In this document: piece after piece, positions 1 through 6,490 of the stretch
How the letters are laid out: every line of letters begins with the position of its first letter
How positions within the stretch are numbered: the first letter of the stretch is position 1
Assembly (NCBI GenBank): GCA_050698355.1
Contig: JBOHBN010000193.1
Coordinates: 1 to 15,637, forward strand
From: JBOHBN01 sp050698355
GTDB taxonomy: Bacteria; Actinomycetota; Actinomycetes; Streptosporangiales; WHST01
Direction of reading: 5' to 3'
Length of the DNA stretch: 15,637 nucleotides
The notes under the pieces: model-generated
What the model was told of the DNA's origin: nothing
The model's database searches: none
Seen by the model: only the letters and a program-made list of their open reading frames with translations
Program-made: the position numbers and the translations under genes

Positions 1-126
1 GAAGAGCGGATCCGGGGGTTCCTGCCGCAGCTGGAGGAGATAGTGGAGGAAGGGCTCGTCGTCATCGACGCGGTCCACGTCGTCAGGTACGTGGGTGGCG
101 ACCGGACCGAGGAGGACGCCCAGTGA
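1..126 (+). CDS. DUF190 family protein, C-terminal part (5' end outside window)
   Basis: An open frame enters from the left edge and stops at TGA 124-126, giving the last 41 residues of a protein. The visible part, with IRGFLPQLEEIVEEGLVV and then HVVRYVG, matches the C-terminus of the small DUF190 proteins that commonly sit beside crcB in actinobacteria. The family is structurally related to PII-like signalling folds, but its function is not established. Its stop overlaps the GTG of crcB (GTGA, 123-126), so the two genes are almost certainly co-transcribed and translationally coupled, suggesting a role linked to fluoride export. The assignment rests on a short fragment plus context. Confidence 0.75.
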   Translation, partial: EERIRGFLPQLEEIVEEGLVVIDAVHVVRYVGGDRTEEDAQ

Positions 127-497
127 CCACCCTGCTCCTGGTGGCCGCGGGTGGCGCGGTCGGGGCACCGCTTCGGTACCTCACCGACCGGTTCGTCCAA
201 AGACAGCACGACCAGGTGTTCCCGTGGGGGACGTTCACGGTGAACGTGGTCGGGTCGCTGCTCCTGGGAGTGCTGCTCGGGCTCGGGCGAGCGGGCGTGC
301 TCCCGGACTGGACGTCTTCGCTCGTCGGGGTGGGCTTCTGCGGGGCGCTGACGACCTTCTCGACGTTCAGCTTCGAGACGTTCCGCCTACTCGAGGACGG
401 CTCGCCGCTCGAAGCCGCACTCAATGTGGTGGGCGTGCTCGTCGCCGGCATGGCCGCGGCGACCGGCGGCTACCTCGGCGTATCCGCGTTGCTCTGA
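123..497 (+). CDS. crcB: Fluoride ion channel CrcB (Fluc)
   Basis: Encodes a 124-aa membrane protein of the usual size for Fluc channels, which form antiparallel dimers and let fluoride leak out of the cell. Four hydrophobic segments are visible, at about residues 3-19, 35-56, 65-88 and 97-122. Family motifs are present: GGAVGAPLRY (10-19), GTFTVNVVGS (36-45, with the pore Asn41) and GFCGALTTFSTFSFE (71-85, with the phenylalanines lining the fluoride path and the TTFST break that binds the central sodium). The GTG start overlaps the DUF190 stop. Many Gram-positives have tandem crcB genes, so a second copy could lie upstream outside the window. The gene converges on prs with a 14-base gap. Confidence 0.95.
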   Translation: MTTLLLVAAGGAVGAPLRYLTDRFVQRQHDQVFPWGTFTVNVVGSLLLGVLLGLGRAGVLPDWTSSLVGVGFCGALTTFSTFSFETFRLLEDGSPLEAALNVVGVLVAGMAAATGGYLGVSALL

Positions 498-511
498 GGC
501 GGGTCGCGCGG

Positions 512-1492
512 TCAGGCGTTGCCGTTGAACAGGCTCGTCACCGAACCGTCGTCGAAGACCTCGCGGATGGCCCGCGCGAGCAGCGGCGCGATGGAGAGCA
601 CGGTGAGGTTGTCGAAGCGCTTCTCGTCCGGGATCGGGAGCGTGTTGGTCACCACCAGCTCGGTGAGCGGTGCGTTCTTCAGCTTGTCGACGGCACTGCC
701 GGAGAGCTGGGCGTGCGTCGCGGCGACGACGATCTCCGCCGCGCCCTTGTCCTTCAACGCCTCGGCCGCGCTCACGATGGTGCCGCCGGTGGCGATGATG
801 TCGTCGACGACGACGCACGACCGGCCCTCGACCTCACCGACGACCTCGTGCATGGCCACGGCACGGTCCCTGTCGTCCGGGTCGCGCCGCTTGTGAATGA
901 TCGCGAGCGGCATGCCGAGCCGGTCCGACCACATGTCGGCCACGCGTACGCGGCCCGCGTCGGGTGATACGACGGTGGAGTTGTCGGCGTCCAGCCGGTC
1001 GCGCAGGTAGTCGGCGAGCAGCGGCAGCGCCCACAGGTGATCGACCGGACCGTCGAAGAAGCCCTGGATCTGCGCGGTGTGCAGGTCGACGGCCATCAGC
1101 CGGTCGGCTCCCGCGGTGCGGAAGAGGTAGGCCATCAGCCGCGCGCTGATCGGCTCACGGCTGCGGGACTTCTTGTCCTGCCGCGCGTACCCGTAGAACG
1201 GCATCACCACGGTGATCCGCTTGGCCGAGGCGCGCTTGCACGCATCGACCATGATGAGCTGCTCCATGATCCGCTCGTTGATCGGATCGGAATGGCTCTG
1301 CAGGACGAACGCGTCACAGCCCCGGATGGACTCCTCGAACCGGGTATAGATCTCGCCGTTCGGGAAGTCGTACAGCTGGGTCGGGGTGAGGTCGATGCCG
1401 AGGTGTTCGGCGACCTCCTCCGCCAGTGCGCGGTTCGCCCGACCGGCGAACAGCATCAGCTTCTTCTCGCCGGTGGCCTTGATGCCCGTCAT
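512..1492 (-). CDS. prs: Ribose-phosphate pyrophosphokinase
   Basis: A 326-aa enzyme that makes PRPP from ribose 5-phosphate and ATP, feeding purine, pyrimidine, His, Trp and NAD synthesis, and in actinomycetes also decaprenyl-phospho-arabinose for the cell wall. Visible motifs are FYGYARQDKK (99-108), the Mg/ATP-site loop DLHTAQIQGFF (136-146), the flexible-loop KRR (201-203) and the PRPP-binding signature VVVDDIIATGGT (227-238). Length matches class I enzymes. I chose the ATG at 1492 because the resulting MTGIKATGEKK start matches actinobacterial homologues. A GTG three bases upstream (1495) is also possible: GAGGGG at 1504-1509 is 8 bases from the GTG and 11 from the ATG. The ATG shares one base with the glmU stop (TGATG), so the two are coupled. 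Confidence 0.96.
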   Translation of the reverse strand: MTGIKATGEKKLMLFAGRANRALAEEVAEHLGIDLTPTQLYDFPNGEIYTRFEESIRGCDAFVLQSHSDPINERIMEQLIMVDACKRASAKRITVVMPFYGYARQDKKSRSREPISARLMAYLFRTAGADRLMAVDLHTAQIQGFFDGPVDHLWALPLLADYLRDRLDADNSTVVSPDAGRVRVADMWSDRLGMPLAIIHKRRDPDDRDRAVAMHEVVGEVEGRSCVVVDDIIATGGTIVSAAEALKDKGAAEIVVAATHAQLSGSAVDKLKNAPLTELVVTNTLPIPDEKRFDNLTVLSIAPLLARAIREVFDDGSVTSLFNGNA

Positions 1493-2967
1493 CACTGAAA
1501 ATTCCCCTCGGCGTTGTCGCCCTCAGACCCGTCACGCTCGCGCGCGGACCGAGCTGCCTCCGCGGCGGCCGAGCCCGCACGGCGCCGCTCGACCCAGCCC
1601 TCCACGTTGTGCTGCCTGCCCCGCGCCACCGCCATCGCACCAGGCGGCACCGCGCCGGTGATAACCGACCCGGCCGCGGTGTACGCGCCATCGCCCACCG
1701 TGACCGGCGCGACGAGCATGTTGTCGGCGCCCACCCGCGCGTGGTCGCCGACGGAAGTCACGTGCTTCTCCACCCCGTCGTAGTTGACGAACACCGTGCC
1801 GGCGCCGATGTTCACGCCGGCGCCGATCTCGGCGTCGCCCACGTACGTCAGGTGCGGCACCTTCGACCCCTCGCCGACGGTGGCGTTCTTCATCTCGACG
1901 TACGCGCCTGCCTTCGCTCCGCGGCCGAGGCGCGTACCCGGCCGCAGGTACGTCCACGGCCCGACCACGGCCTCGGGGCCGATCTCCGCGCCGTCGGCGT
2001 GCGTCGTCGCGACGACCGCGCCCTCCCCCACCACCGTGTCGACGAGCCGGCAGCCCGGCCCGACGCGCGAGTCACCGGCCAGGTGCGTACGCCCGATCAG
2101 CTGGGTGCCGGGGAGCACGGTCGCGTCCGGCTCGTACGTCACGTCCGCGTCGATCCAGGTGCTCGTCGGGTCGACCACGGTGACTCCGGCACGCATGCAG
2201 GCGTCCAGCAGGCGGTCGTTGAGCAGCCGGCTGGCCGAGGCGAGCTGGACGCGGTCGTTGACGCCCAGCGTCTCGCGGTAGTCGTCGGCGAGGACCGCGT
2301 GCAGGCCCTTGCCCTCGCGCTGCGCCACCGCGACCACATCGGTGAGGTACTCCTCGGCCTGCGCGTTGTGGGTGGTCAGGCGCCCCAACGCGTCGGCGAG
2401 GTACGCGGCGTCGAACGCGTACACCGACACCGCGCACTCGGTGACGAGGCGCTGCTGCTCGGTGGCGTCCTTGTGCTCGACGACCTCGGTGACCGCGCCG
2501 GTCTCCTGGTCGCGCAGCACGCGGCCGTACCCCTGCGGGTCGGGCATCGAGGCGGTGAGCAGGACAGCTGCCGCACCGGTCTCATCGCGCCTGCGCACGA
2601 CCCGGGAGAGCGTCTCGGTGGTCAGCAGCGGCGCGTCACCGGGTACGACGAGCACCGATCCCTCGAGGGCGTGCTCGGCGCTCAGCTCGCCGAGCGCGAG
2701 CCGCGCGGCGTGACCCGTACCGTGCTGCTCGGCCTGGACGACGGGGAGTGCGGCGGGATCGACATCGGCGAGGTGCGGAGTGACCTGTTCCCGGCCGTGC
2801 CCGACGACCACGCTCACCCGCTGCGGCTCGAGCCCCCGGACGGCGCCCAGCACGTGGGCCAGCATGCTGCGACCGGCGAGGGGATGCAGGACCTTCGGTG
2901 TGCGCGACCGCATCCTCTTGCCTTCGCCGGCGGCGAGAACGATGACGGTCGGCGGCGAGTCGCTCAC
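1492..2967 (-). CDS. glmU: Bifunctional UDP-N-acetylglucosamine pyrophosphorylase / glucosamine-1-phosphate N-acetyltransferase
   Basis: A 491-aa cytoplasmic enzyme catalysing the last two steps to UDP-GlcNAc, the precursor of peptidoglycan and other glycans. The N-terminal uridylyltransferase domain has LAAGEGKRMRSRTPKVLHPL (11-30) and QAEQHGTGHA (78-87). The C-terminal left-handed beta-helix has hexapeptide repeats from about 270 to 445, with VPHLTYVGD (370-378, His372 as the expected acetyltransfer base) and NYDGVEKH (395-402). A charged low-complexity tail (about 460-491) follows; actinobacterial GlmU proteins are often longer than the ~456-aa E. coli enzyme. Start is GTG 2967 with GAGGAG a few bases upstream. 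It is followed directly by prs, linking UDP-GlcNAc and PRPP supply. Confidence 0.97.
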   Translation of the reverse strand: MSDSPPTVIVLAAGEGKRMRSRTPKVLHPLAGRSMLAHVLGAVRGLEPQRVSVVVGHGREQVTPHLADVDPAALPVVQAEQHGTGHAARLALGELSAEHALEGSVLVVPGDAPLLTTETLSRVVRRRDETGAAAVLLTASMPDPQGYGRVLRDQETGAVTEVVEHKDATEQQRLVTECAVSVYAFDAAYLADALGRLTTHNAQAEEYLTDVVAVAQREGKGLHAVLADDYRETLGVNDRVQLASASRLLNDRLLDACMRAGVTVVDPTSTWIDADVTYEPDATVLPGTQLIGRTHLAGDSRVGPGCRLVDTVVGEGAVVATTHADGAEIGPEAVVGPWTYLRPGTRLGRGAKAGAYVEMKNATVGEGSKVPHLTYVGDAEIGAGVNIGAGTVFVNYDGVEKHVTSVGDHARVGADNMLVAPVTVGDGAYTAAGSVITGAVPPGAMAVARGRQHNVEGWVERRRAGSAAAEAARSARERDGSEGDNAEGNFQ

Positions 2968-3003
2968 AGCACTCCTCGTCGAACGACGACGGTCGACGAG
3001 TCG

Positions 3004-3009
3004 AGAATA
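3004..3009 (-). promoter_or_regulatory. Candidate -10 box for glmU-prs
   Basis: On the minus strand this reads TATTCT, about 36 bases before the glmU GTG, and fits the TANNNT pattern of actinobacterial SigA-type promoters. I see no convincing -35 hexamer 16-18 bases upstream, so this is only a candidate. It lies between the tRNA gene and glmU, so the operon could also be reached by read-through from the tRNA. Confidence 0.3.
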
Positions 3010-3058
3010 CCTACGCCCGAGTAGCCAGCGGGCGCGGGTGGAGTCGAACTCAGGAAGG

Positions 3059-3132
3059 CTCCCGGAAGAGGACTCGAACCCCTATCTGAACAGCACCAAA
3101 AGCTGCCGTGCTACCGATTGCACCATCCGGGA
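3059..3132 (-). tRNA. tRNA-Gln (anticodon TTG)
   Basis: The minus strand folds into a complete 74-nt cloverleaf. The acceptor stem TCCCGGA/TCCGGGA is seven Watson-Crick pairs starting with the U1-A72 typical of glutamine tRNAs. The D stem is GTGC/GCAC. The anticodon stem GCAGC/GCTGT has one G-U pair and loop TTTTGGT, giving anticodon TTG (reads CAA). The T arm is AGGGG-TTCGAGT-CCTCT with one G-U pair, and the discriminator base is G. The 3' CCA is not encoded (CCT follows). A tRNA-Gln gene just upstream of glmU is a familiar actinobacterial arrangement. Confidence 0.95.
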
Positions 3133-3159
3133 TCGCTTGCAAATAGACCGCTTCACTCT

Positions 3160-3233
3160 TCGCAGATCGGAGACGTCGACACTCGTGCCCACCGTATCGC
3201 GGTCGACGCATCTGCGAGCATCGGAACACGAGT
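3160..3233. other. Intergenic stretch with interleaved inverted repeats (pseudoknot-like)
   Basis: Between the tRNA gene and the DUF6247 gene there are three complementary pairs. TCGCAGAT (3160-3167) pairs with ATCTGCGA (3210-3217). CGTCGAC (3174-3180) pairs with GTCGACG (3202-3208), nested inside the first. ACTCGTG (3181-3187), lying in the loop of those stems, pairs with CACGAGT (3227-3233) outside. The 1-2-1'-2' order is that of an H-type pseudoknot. The strand of transcription, if any, is unknown. It may be a structured RNA, a protein-binding region, or chance in GC-rich DNA. Confidence 0.35.
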
Positions 3234-3318
3234 CAAAGGCCAGCCTGGCTGATCGAACCGCGGGCGACCGGACTCGCCACCGCCCGTGCGGCGGAACCTG
3301 CAGCCGGAGAGTTGAGCG

Positions 3319-3324
3319 TAGGGT
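3319..3324 (+). promoter_or_regulatory. Candidate -10 box placing the DUF6247 transcript start on its GTG
   Basis: TAGGGT fits TANNNT and is followed by exactly six bases before GTG 3331, the spacing expected if transcription starts at the first base of the start codon (leaderless mRNA). No convincing -35 box is visible and there is no Shine-Dalgarno in the six bases before the start. Confidence 0.35.
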
Positions 3325-3330
3325 GGTCGT

Positions 3331-3645
3331 GTGACCGCGCAGCCGATCGAACCAGACCCTTTGGGCGAGGACGATCCCGCGGTGATCCATGCCCGCTTGC
3401 CCGAGCAGTACCGCGCCCAGTTCCTTCGAGAGTACCGGGCCGCGGCGCAGGCCACGCTCGGTGACCTCGGCGCGTACCGCGAGCTGACGAGGCTGCTGCG
3501 GCTGTGGAGACTCCGCACGGCGATGTATTCCCGGCCTGGATTCACCGACCGCGCAGCTGCGGCTGGCACGCCACGGCCAGACGACGTGCCGATCGAGGAG
3601 CTTGTGCCGGACTGGGAGTCCCGGCTCCACCAGCACGACCGGTAA
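3331..3645 (+). CDS. DUF6247 family protein (possible antitoxin-like partner)
   Basis: A 104-aa protein with a proline- and acid-rich N-terminus, then LPEQYRAQFLREYRAA (23-38), which looks helical, and a basic segment LTRLLRLWRLRTAMYSRPGF (52-71). I recognise this from actinobacterial DUF6247 proteins, whose function is not established. There are no membrane segments or catalytic motifs. It starts at GTG 3331, apparently leaderless. The next gene begins 11 bases after its stop on the same strand and encodes an 85-aa protein, so the two form a small bicistron. Antitoxin first, toxin second is the common order in type II toxin-antitoxin pairs, and a basic helical protein followed by a compact partner fits, but I see no decisive motif. 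Confidence 0.7.
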   Translation: MTAQPIEPDPLGEDDPAVIHARLPEQYRAQFLREYRAAAQATLGDLGAYRELTRLLRLWRLRTAMYSRPGFTDRAAAAGTPRPDDVPIEELVPDWESRLHQHDR

Positions 3646-3656
3646 ACGAGCCGCCG

Positions 3657-3914
3657 ATGAGCTACCGGGTCGAGTTCGCCCTCGGCGCGGCGATGACATT
3701 TCACACTGTGAGACCATCCGAGGCGCAAGACGCGCTTATAGACCGCGCCGCCGACCTCACCGAACGACCATGGGCTGACGCAATGATCCGCCGGCCCGGC
3801 AACGACCCCGCCTTCCGCGAAAGCACATTCGGCGCCGGCCGCGGCATCTGCGCATTCCAAGTCGACGAGGACGCCGACGTGGTGCGGATCTTCGAGATCG
3901 TCTGGGTCGGCTAA
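3657..3914 (+). CDS. Small hypothetical protein, second gene of the DUF6247 pair (RelE/ParE-like guess)
   Basis: An 85-aa protein beginning MSYRVEF and containing AQDALIDRAADLTERPW (23-39), DPAFRESTFGAG (50-61) and a C-terminal run of alternating hydrophobic residues ending RIFEIVWVG. The pattern of a short first strand, one or two helices and then several strands resembles the RelE/ParE mRNA-interferase fold, and similar short genes tend to follow DUF6247 genes in actinomycetes. I chose ATG 3657 because it lies 11 bases after the preceding stop and gives the compact domain. A longer frame from 3504 would overlap the upstream gene and add a non-conserved tail. A weak GAG is the only ribosome-site candidate. 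Toxin activity is inferred, not shown. Confidence 0.6.
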   Translation: MSYRVEFALGAAMTFHTVRPSEAQDALIDRAADLTERPWADAMIRRPGNDPAFRESTFGAGRGICAFQVDEDADVVRIFEIVWVG

Positions 3915-3963
3915 CGGCCTCCATGACGCGATCATCCCACCCGGGTGTGACAGCGCGGCCGGA

Positions 3964-3969
3964 TAGGTT
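3964..3969 (+). promoter_or_regulatory. Candidate -10 box for the M24 peptidase (leaderless spacing)
   Basis: TAGGTT (TANNNT) is followed by six bases and then ATG 3976. No Shine-Dalgarno precedes the ATG, so a leaderless transcript starting at the A of ATG is plausible. The -35 region is not recognisable. Confidence 0.35.
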
Positions 3970-3975
3970 GCCCGC

Positions 3976-5112
3976 ATGCCGAACGTCTTGATCTACGCCG
4001 ATACCGAGCACTCGCCCGAGCTACGCCACGAGGTCCCGGTCAGCATCCCCGACCCGTTCCTGTACGCGGAGGTGGGCGGGATGCGGCACGCGCTGCTGCC
4101 CCGGATGGAGATCCCGCGGGTCGAGAGCCTCGACGTACCGATCGAGACGCACCCGCCCGAGGAGTTCGGCAGCGACGATTTCTACGCCGAGGGCATCCCC
4201 GGCGACGTCGTCCGCGACCGGCTCGCCGAGCGCTTCTGCGAGCGGTACGGCATCGCGCACGCCGCCGTCCCCGATGCGTTCCCCGTCCGGCGGGCCGACG
4301 CGCTGCGCGCCGCCGGCGTGAAGCTCACTCCGGAGCAGGACCTGTTCAACCAACGGCGGCGGGTGAAGACCGCGGCACAGCTCGCCGGGATCGAGCGTGC
4401 CCAGCGGGCTGCGACGGCGGGGATGGCCGCGGTGGCCGACCTGGTCCGGCGGGCACGGCCTGAGGGTGAGACCGCCGTCGTCGATGGCGAGCCTCTCACC
4501 TCAGAACGGCTCCGCCACACGCTGCTGCTCGCCTTCCTCGACCACGGCGCGACCGCGGACGAGGCGATCGCGGCGCACGGCGCCCAGGCGGCGATCGGGC
4601 ACGAGGCGGGGTCCGGGGCGATCCGGCCCGGCGAGTCCATCATCGTCGACATCTGGCCGCGCGACCTCGACTCCGCCTGCTACACCGACATGTCGCGGAC
4701 GTTCGTCGTCGGCGAGCCGCCGGCCGAGCTGGTCGAGTGGCAGAAGGTCGCCCGGCAGGCGCAGCAGGCCGCCGTCGCGGCGATCCGGCCCGACGTCGCC
4801 GCCCGCGCGATCAACGACGCGGCGTGCGAGGTCATCGAGGCGGCCGGACACCCGACCGTACGCACGAAGGAGCCCGGCACGCCGCTGGACCGCGGCTTCT
4901 TCCACGGCCTCGGGCACGGCGTGGGGCTGCATGTGCACGAGGCACCCATGCTCGGGCACACCAGCCCCGACCAGCTCGTCACCGGCGACGTGCTCGCCGT
5001 CGAGCCCGGCATCTACCGTCCCGGGTTCGGCGGCTGCCGGCTGGAGGACATCGTCCTGGTCACCGACAACGGCGCGCGCGTGCTGACCGACTTCCCGCAC
5101 GGGCTCGGCTGA
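3976..5112 (+). CDS. M24 family metallopeptidase (Xaa-Pro aminopeptidase/dipeptidase type)
   Basis: A 378-aa cytoplasmic protein with an N-terminal creatinase-like domain (about 1-130) and a C-terminal pita-bread catalytic domain (about 135-378). The five expected metal ligands can be picked out: Asp225 (IIVDIWPRD), Asp238 (CYTDMSRTF), His314 (GLGHGVGLHVHEAP), Glu343 (AVEPGIY) and Glu357 (RLEDIVL). His321 in the HVHEAP stretch is the usual substrate-binding histidine. Asp225 and Asp238 are 13 apart where most family members have 11, so there is a two-residue insertion. The family removes residues before proline from peptides or cleaves Xaa-Pro dipeptides. Exact substrate cannot be told. No neighbour suggests a pathway; it converges on the antitoxin-like gene with a 19-base gap. 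Confidence 0.9.
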   Translation: MPNVLIYADTEHSPELRHEVPVSIPDPFLYAEVGGMRHALLPRMEIPRVESLDVPIETHPPEEFGSDDFYAEGIPGDVVRDRLAERFCERYGIAHAAVPDAFPVRRADALRAAGVKLTPEQDLFNQRRRVKTAAQLAGIERAQRAATAGMAAVADLVRRARPEGETAVVDGEPLTSERLRHTLLLAFLDHGATADEAIAAHGAQAAIGHEAGSGAIRPGESIIVDIWPRDLDSACYTDMSRTFVVGEPPAELVEWQKVARQAQQAAVAAIRPDVAARAINDAACEVIEAAGHPTVRTKEPGTPLDRGFFHGLGHGVGLHVHEAPMLGHTSPDQLVTGDVLAVEPGIYRPGFGGCRLEDIVLVTDNGARVLTDFPHGLG

Positions 5113-5131
5113 CCGGCGGCGACTTGAGCCG

Positions 5132-5407
5132 CTACCGGGGCCGCTCTTCGCCGTCGGAGTCGGGCTGCTGGCTGTTGCCACCCTGCTCGTGCGGGCTGCC
5201 GTGCTCGCCTTCCTCGGCTCCCTGCCCGCCGTGGCCAGCTTGGCTGTCGTCGATGACGTTGTGCGCCTTGTCGCTGGCCCGGTCGATCTTCTCGCTGTAT
5301 TTCCCGCCGGTCTTCTCGTCGACGAACGACGTCGCCTTGTCCAGACCCTCCTTGGCCTTGTCGGGGTTCTTGCCGACCAGGCCCTTTAGCTTGTCCATGA
5401 TGCTCAT
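5132..5407 (-). CDS. MT0933-like antitoxin family protein
   Basis: A 91-aa hydrophilic protein. The first ~55 residues, MDKLKGLVGKNPDKAKEGLD followed by DEKTGGKYSEKIDRA, match the short amphipathic-helix pattern of the MT0933/Rv0909-type antitoxin family (PF14013). The remainder is a low-complexity tail rich in Gly, Glu, Gln and His. In M. tuberculosis the partner toxin (Rv0910) is a SRPBCC-fold protein; no such gene is next to this one, so it may be an orphan or act elsewhere. Start ATG 5407 has a strong GAGGAG site about 7 bases upstream. A CsbD-like stress-protein role is an alternative for such lysine-rich helices. Confidence 0.75.
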   Translation of the reverse strand: MSIMDKLKGLVGKNPDKAKEGLDKATSFVDEKTGGKYSEKIDRASDKAHNVIDDSQAGHGGQGAEEGEHGSPHEQGGNSQQPDSDGEERPR

Positions 5408-5529
5408 GTCGTGTCTCCTCTCGCGACGACCCGTCGCTGGGCACCCGTCGTCATACCCTCGTCACGCTCGGTCGAGTCCCGGGACATACTGGTGGTGATC
5501 GCGTCGGGCGACCCAAGCTACTACGCTGC

Positions 5530-6486
5530 GTGCGGCGATCGCTGAGCCGGTTGGGAAAGGTGGGCCAGGGCGTGACGCTGCCGAATTTCATCTACATCGG
5601 CCCGGCTAAGGCCGGGTCGACCTGGTTGCACGAGACGCTGGTCGGGCACCCGGACATCTACCTGCCCGCGGTGAAGGACCTGCACTTCTTCAACCGCTAC
5701 TACGAGCGCGGCGTCGACTGGTACGCCGGCCACTTCGCGAGCGCCCGCGCCGAGCAGGGCGTCATCGGCGAGGTGTGCCAGAGCTACCTGGCCACGCCGG
5801 AAGCCGCCGAGCGCATGTCTTCGTGCCTCGGCAAGGACCTTCGCTTGATGGTGACGCTGCGGAACCCGGTGCAGAGGGCGTTCTCGCACTACCTGTACAT
5901 GCTCAGGCAGGGAGAGCGACCGCAGAGCTTCCACGATGCGCTGGTGAACCGCGGAAGCCTGATCAAACAGAGCAGGTACGCCCGCGACCTGCGCCGCTAC
6001 CTGCGCTACTTCCCGCGCGAATCGATCTACCTCGGGGTCTTCGAGGACCTGCGCGCCAACCCGCAGGCGTTCCTCGACGACGTGCTCACATGGCTCAGGG
6101 TAGCGCCGATGACCCTCACGTCAGCACAGCGCAACGCCCGGCTCCCCGCCAGCAAGGCTCGCTCACGGTCCGCGGCGCGCACCCTGCACCGGTCCGCACT
6201 CTGGGCGCGCAACCGTGACCGCGCCACGTGGGTCGGCTGGCTCAAGCGGTCCCGACTGGTCGAGCGCCTGTTCTATCAGCGGGTCGACGAAACCCCGACC
6301 ATGACCGAAGCCGACGCCGCCTACATCAGGGCGATGCTGGACGACGACGTGAGCCGTCTCGAGGACACGTTCGGCACCGCGCTGCGCACCCGCTGGGGAT
6401 GGCCCGAGGTCGCCCCGACGGGTGTCGATGACACCGTCGCGCAGCAGGGACGGTGTCACCAGGAGGTCTCCGGTACGGCGCCGTAA
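5530..6486 (+). CDS. Sulfotransferase family protein
   Basis: A 318-aa PAPS-dependent sulfotransferase. The 5'-phosphosulfate loop is GPAKAGSTWLHETLVGHP (24-41), followed by VKDLHFFNRYY (48-58), where Lys49 sits in the position of the usual KxxHFF motif. The 3'-phosphate-binding motif is RNPVQRAFSHYLY (111-123; Arg111 and Ser119). The layout resembles bacterial carbohydrate or lipid sulfotransferases of the NDST-like group. There is no signal peptide, so it acts in the cytoplasm. Start is uncertain: GTG 5530 lacks a ribosome site, while a GTG at residue 15 is preceded by a purine-rich stretch. The substrate is unknown. A terminator-like hairpin cluster lies inside its last 70 bases. Confidence 0.9.
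   Translation: MRRSLSRLGKVGQGVTLPNFIYIGPAKAGSTWLHETLVGHPDIYLPAVKDLHFFNRYYERGVDWYAGHFASARAEQGVIGEVCQSYLATPEAAERMSSCLGKDLRLMVTLRNPVQRAFSHYLYMLRQGERPQSFHDALVNRGSLIKQSRYARDLRRYLRYFPRESIYLGVFEDLRANPQAFLDDVLTWLRVAPMTLTSAQRNARLPASKARSRSAARTLHRSALWARNRDRATWVGWLKRSRLVERLFYQRVDETPTMTEADAAYIRAMLDDDVSRLEDTFGTALRTRWGWPEVAPTGVDDTVAQQGRCHQEVSGTAP
6421..6460. terminator. Overlapping hairpins at the 3' end of the sulfotransferase gene
   Basis: GACACCGT (6430-6437) and ACGGTGTC (6450-6457) form an 8-bp stem with a 12-base loop. GGTGTC (6421-6426) can instead pair with the same GACACC (6430-6435) across a 3-base loop. The two folds exclude each other. No U-tract follows, so Rho-independent termination by the classical rule is not supported. 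The position, just before the convergent GH172 stop, fits a shared 3' end structure. Confidence 0.35.
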
Positions 6487-6490
6487 CCGG

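Noticed and set aside
1609..3024. A long plus-strand open frame opposite glmU.
   Set aside because: glmU on the minus strand is unmistakable; the opposite frame has shadow composition (Arg, His, Asp, Val-rich) and no domain.
3030..3060. A second tRNA or tRNA fragment: GAGTTCGACTC on the minus strand resembles a T arm.
   Set aside because: No 5-bp T stem, acceptor stem or anticodon arm can be built around it. It is only a short palindrome-like match downstream of the real tRNA-Gln.
3153..3977. Minus-strand open frames opposite the DUF6247 pair.
   Set aside because: They lack recognisable domains and ribosome sites, while the plus-strand pair has bicistronic spacing and family resemblance.
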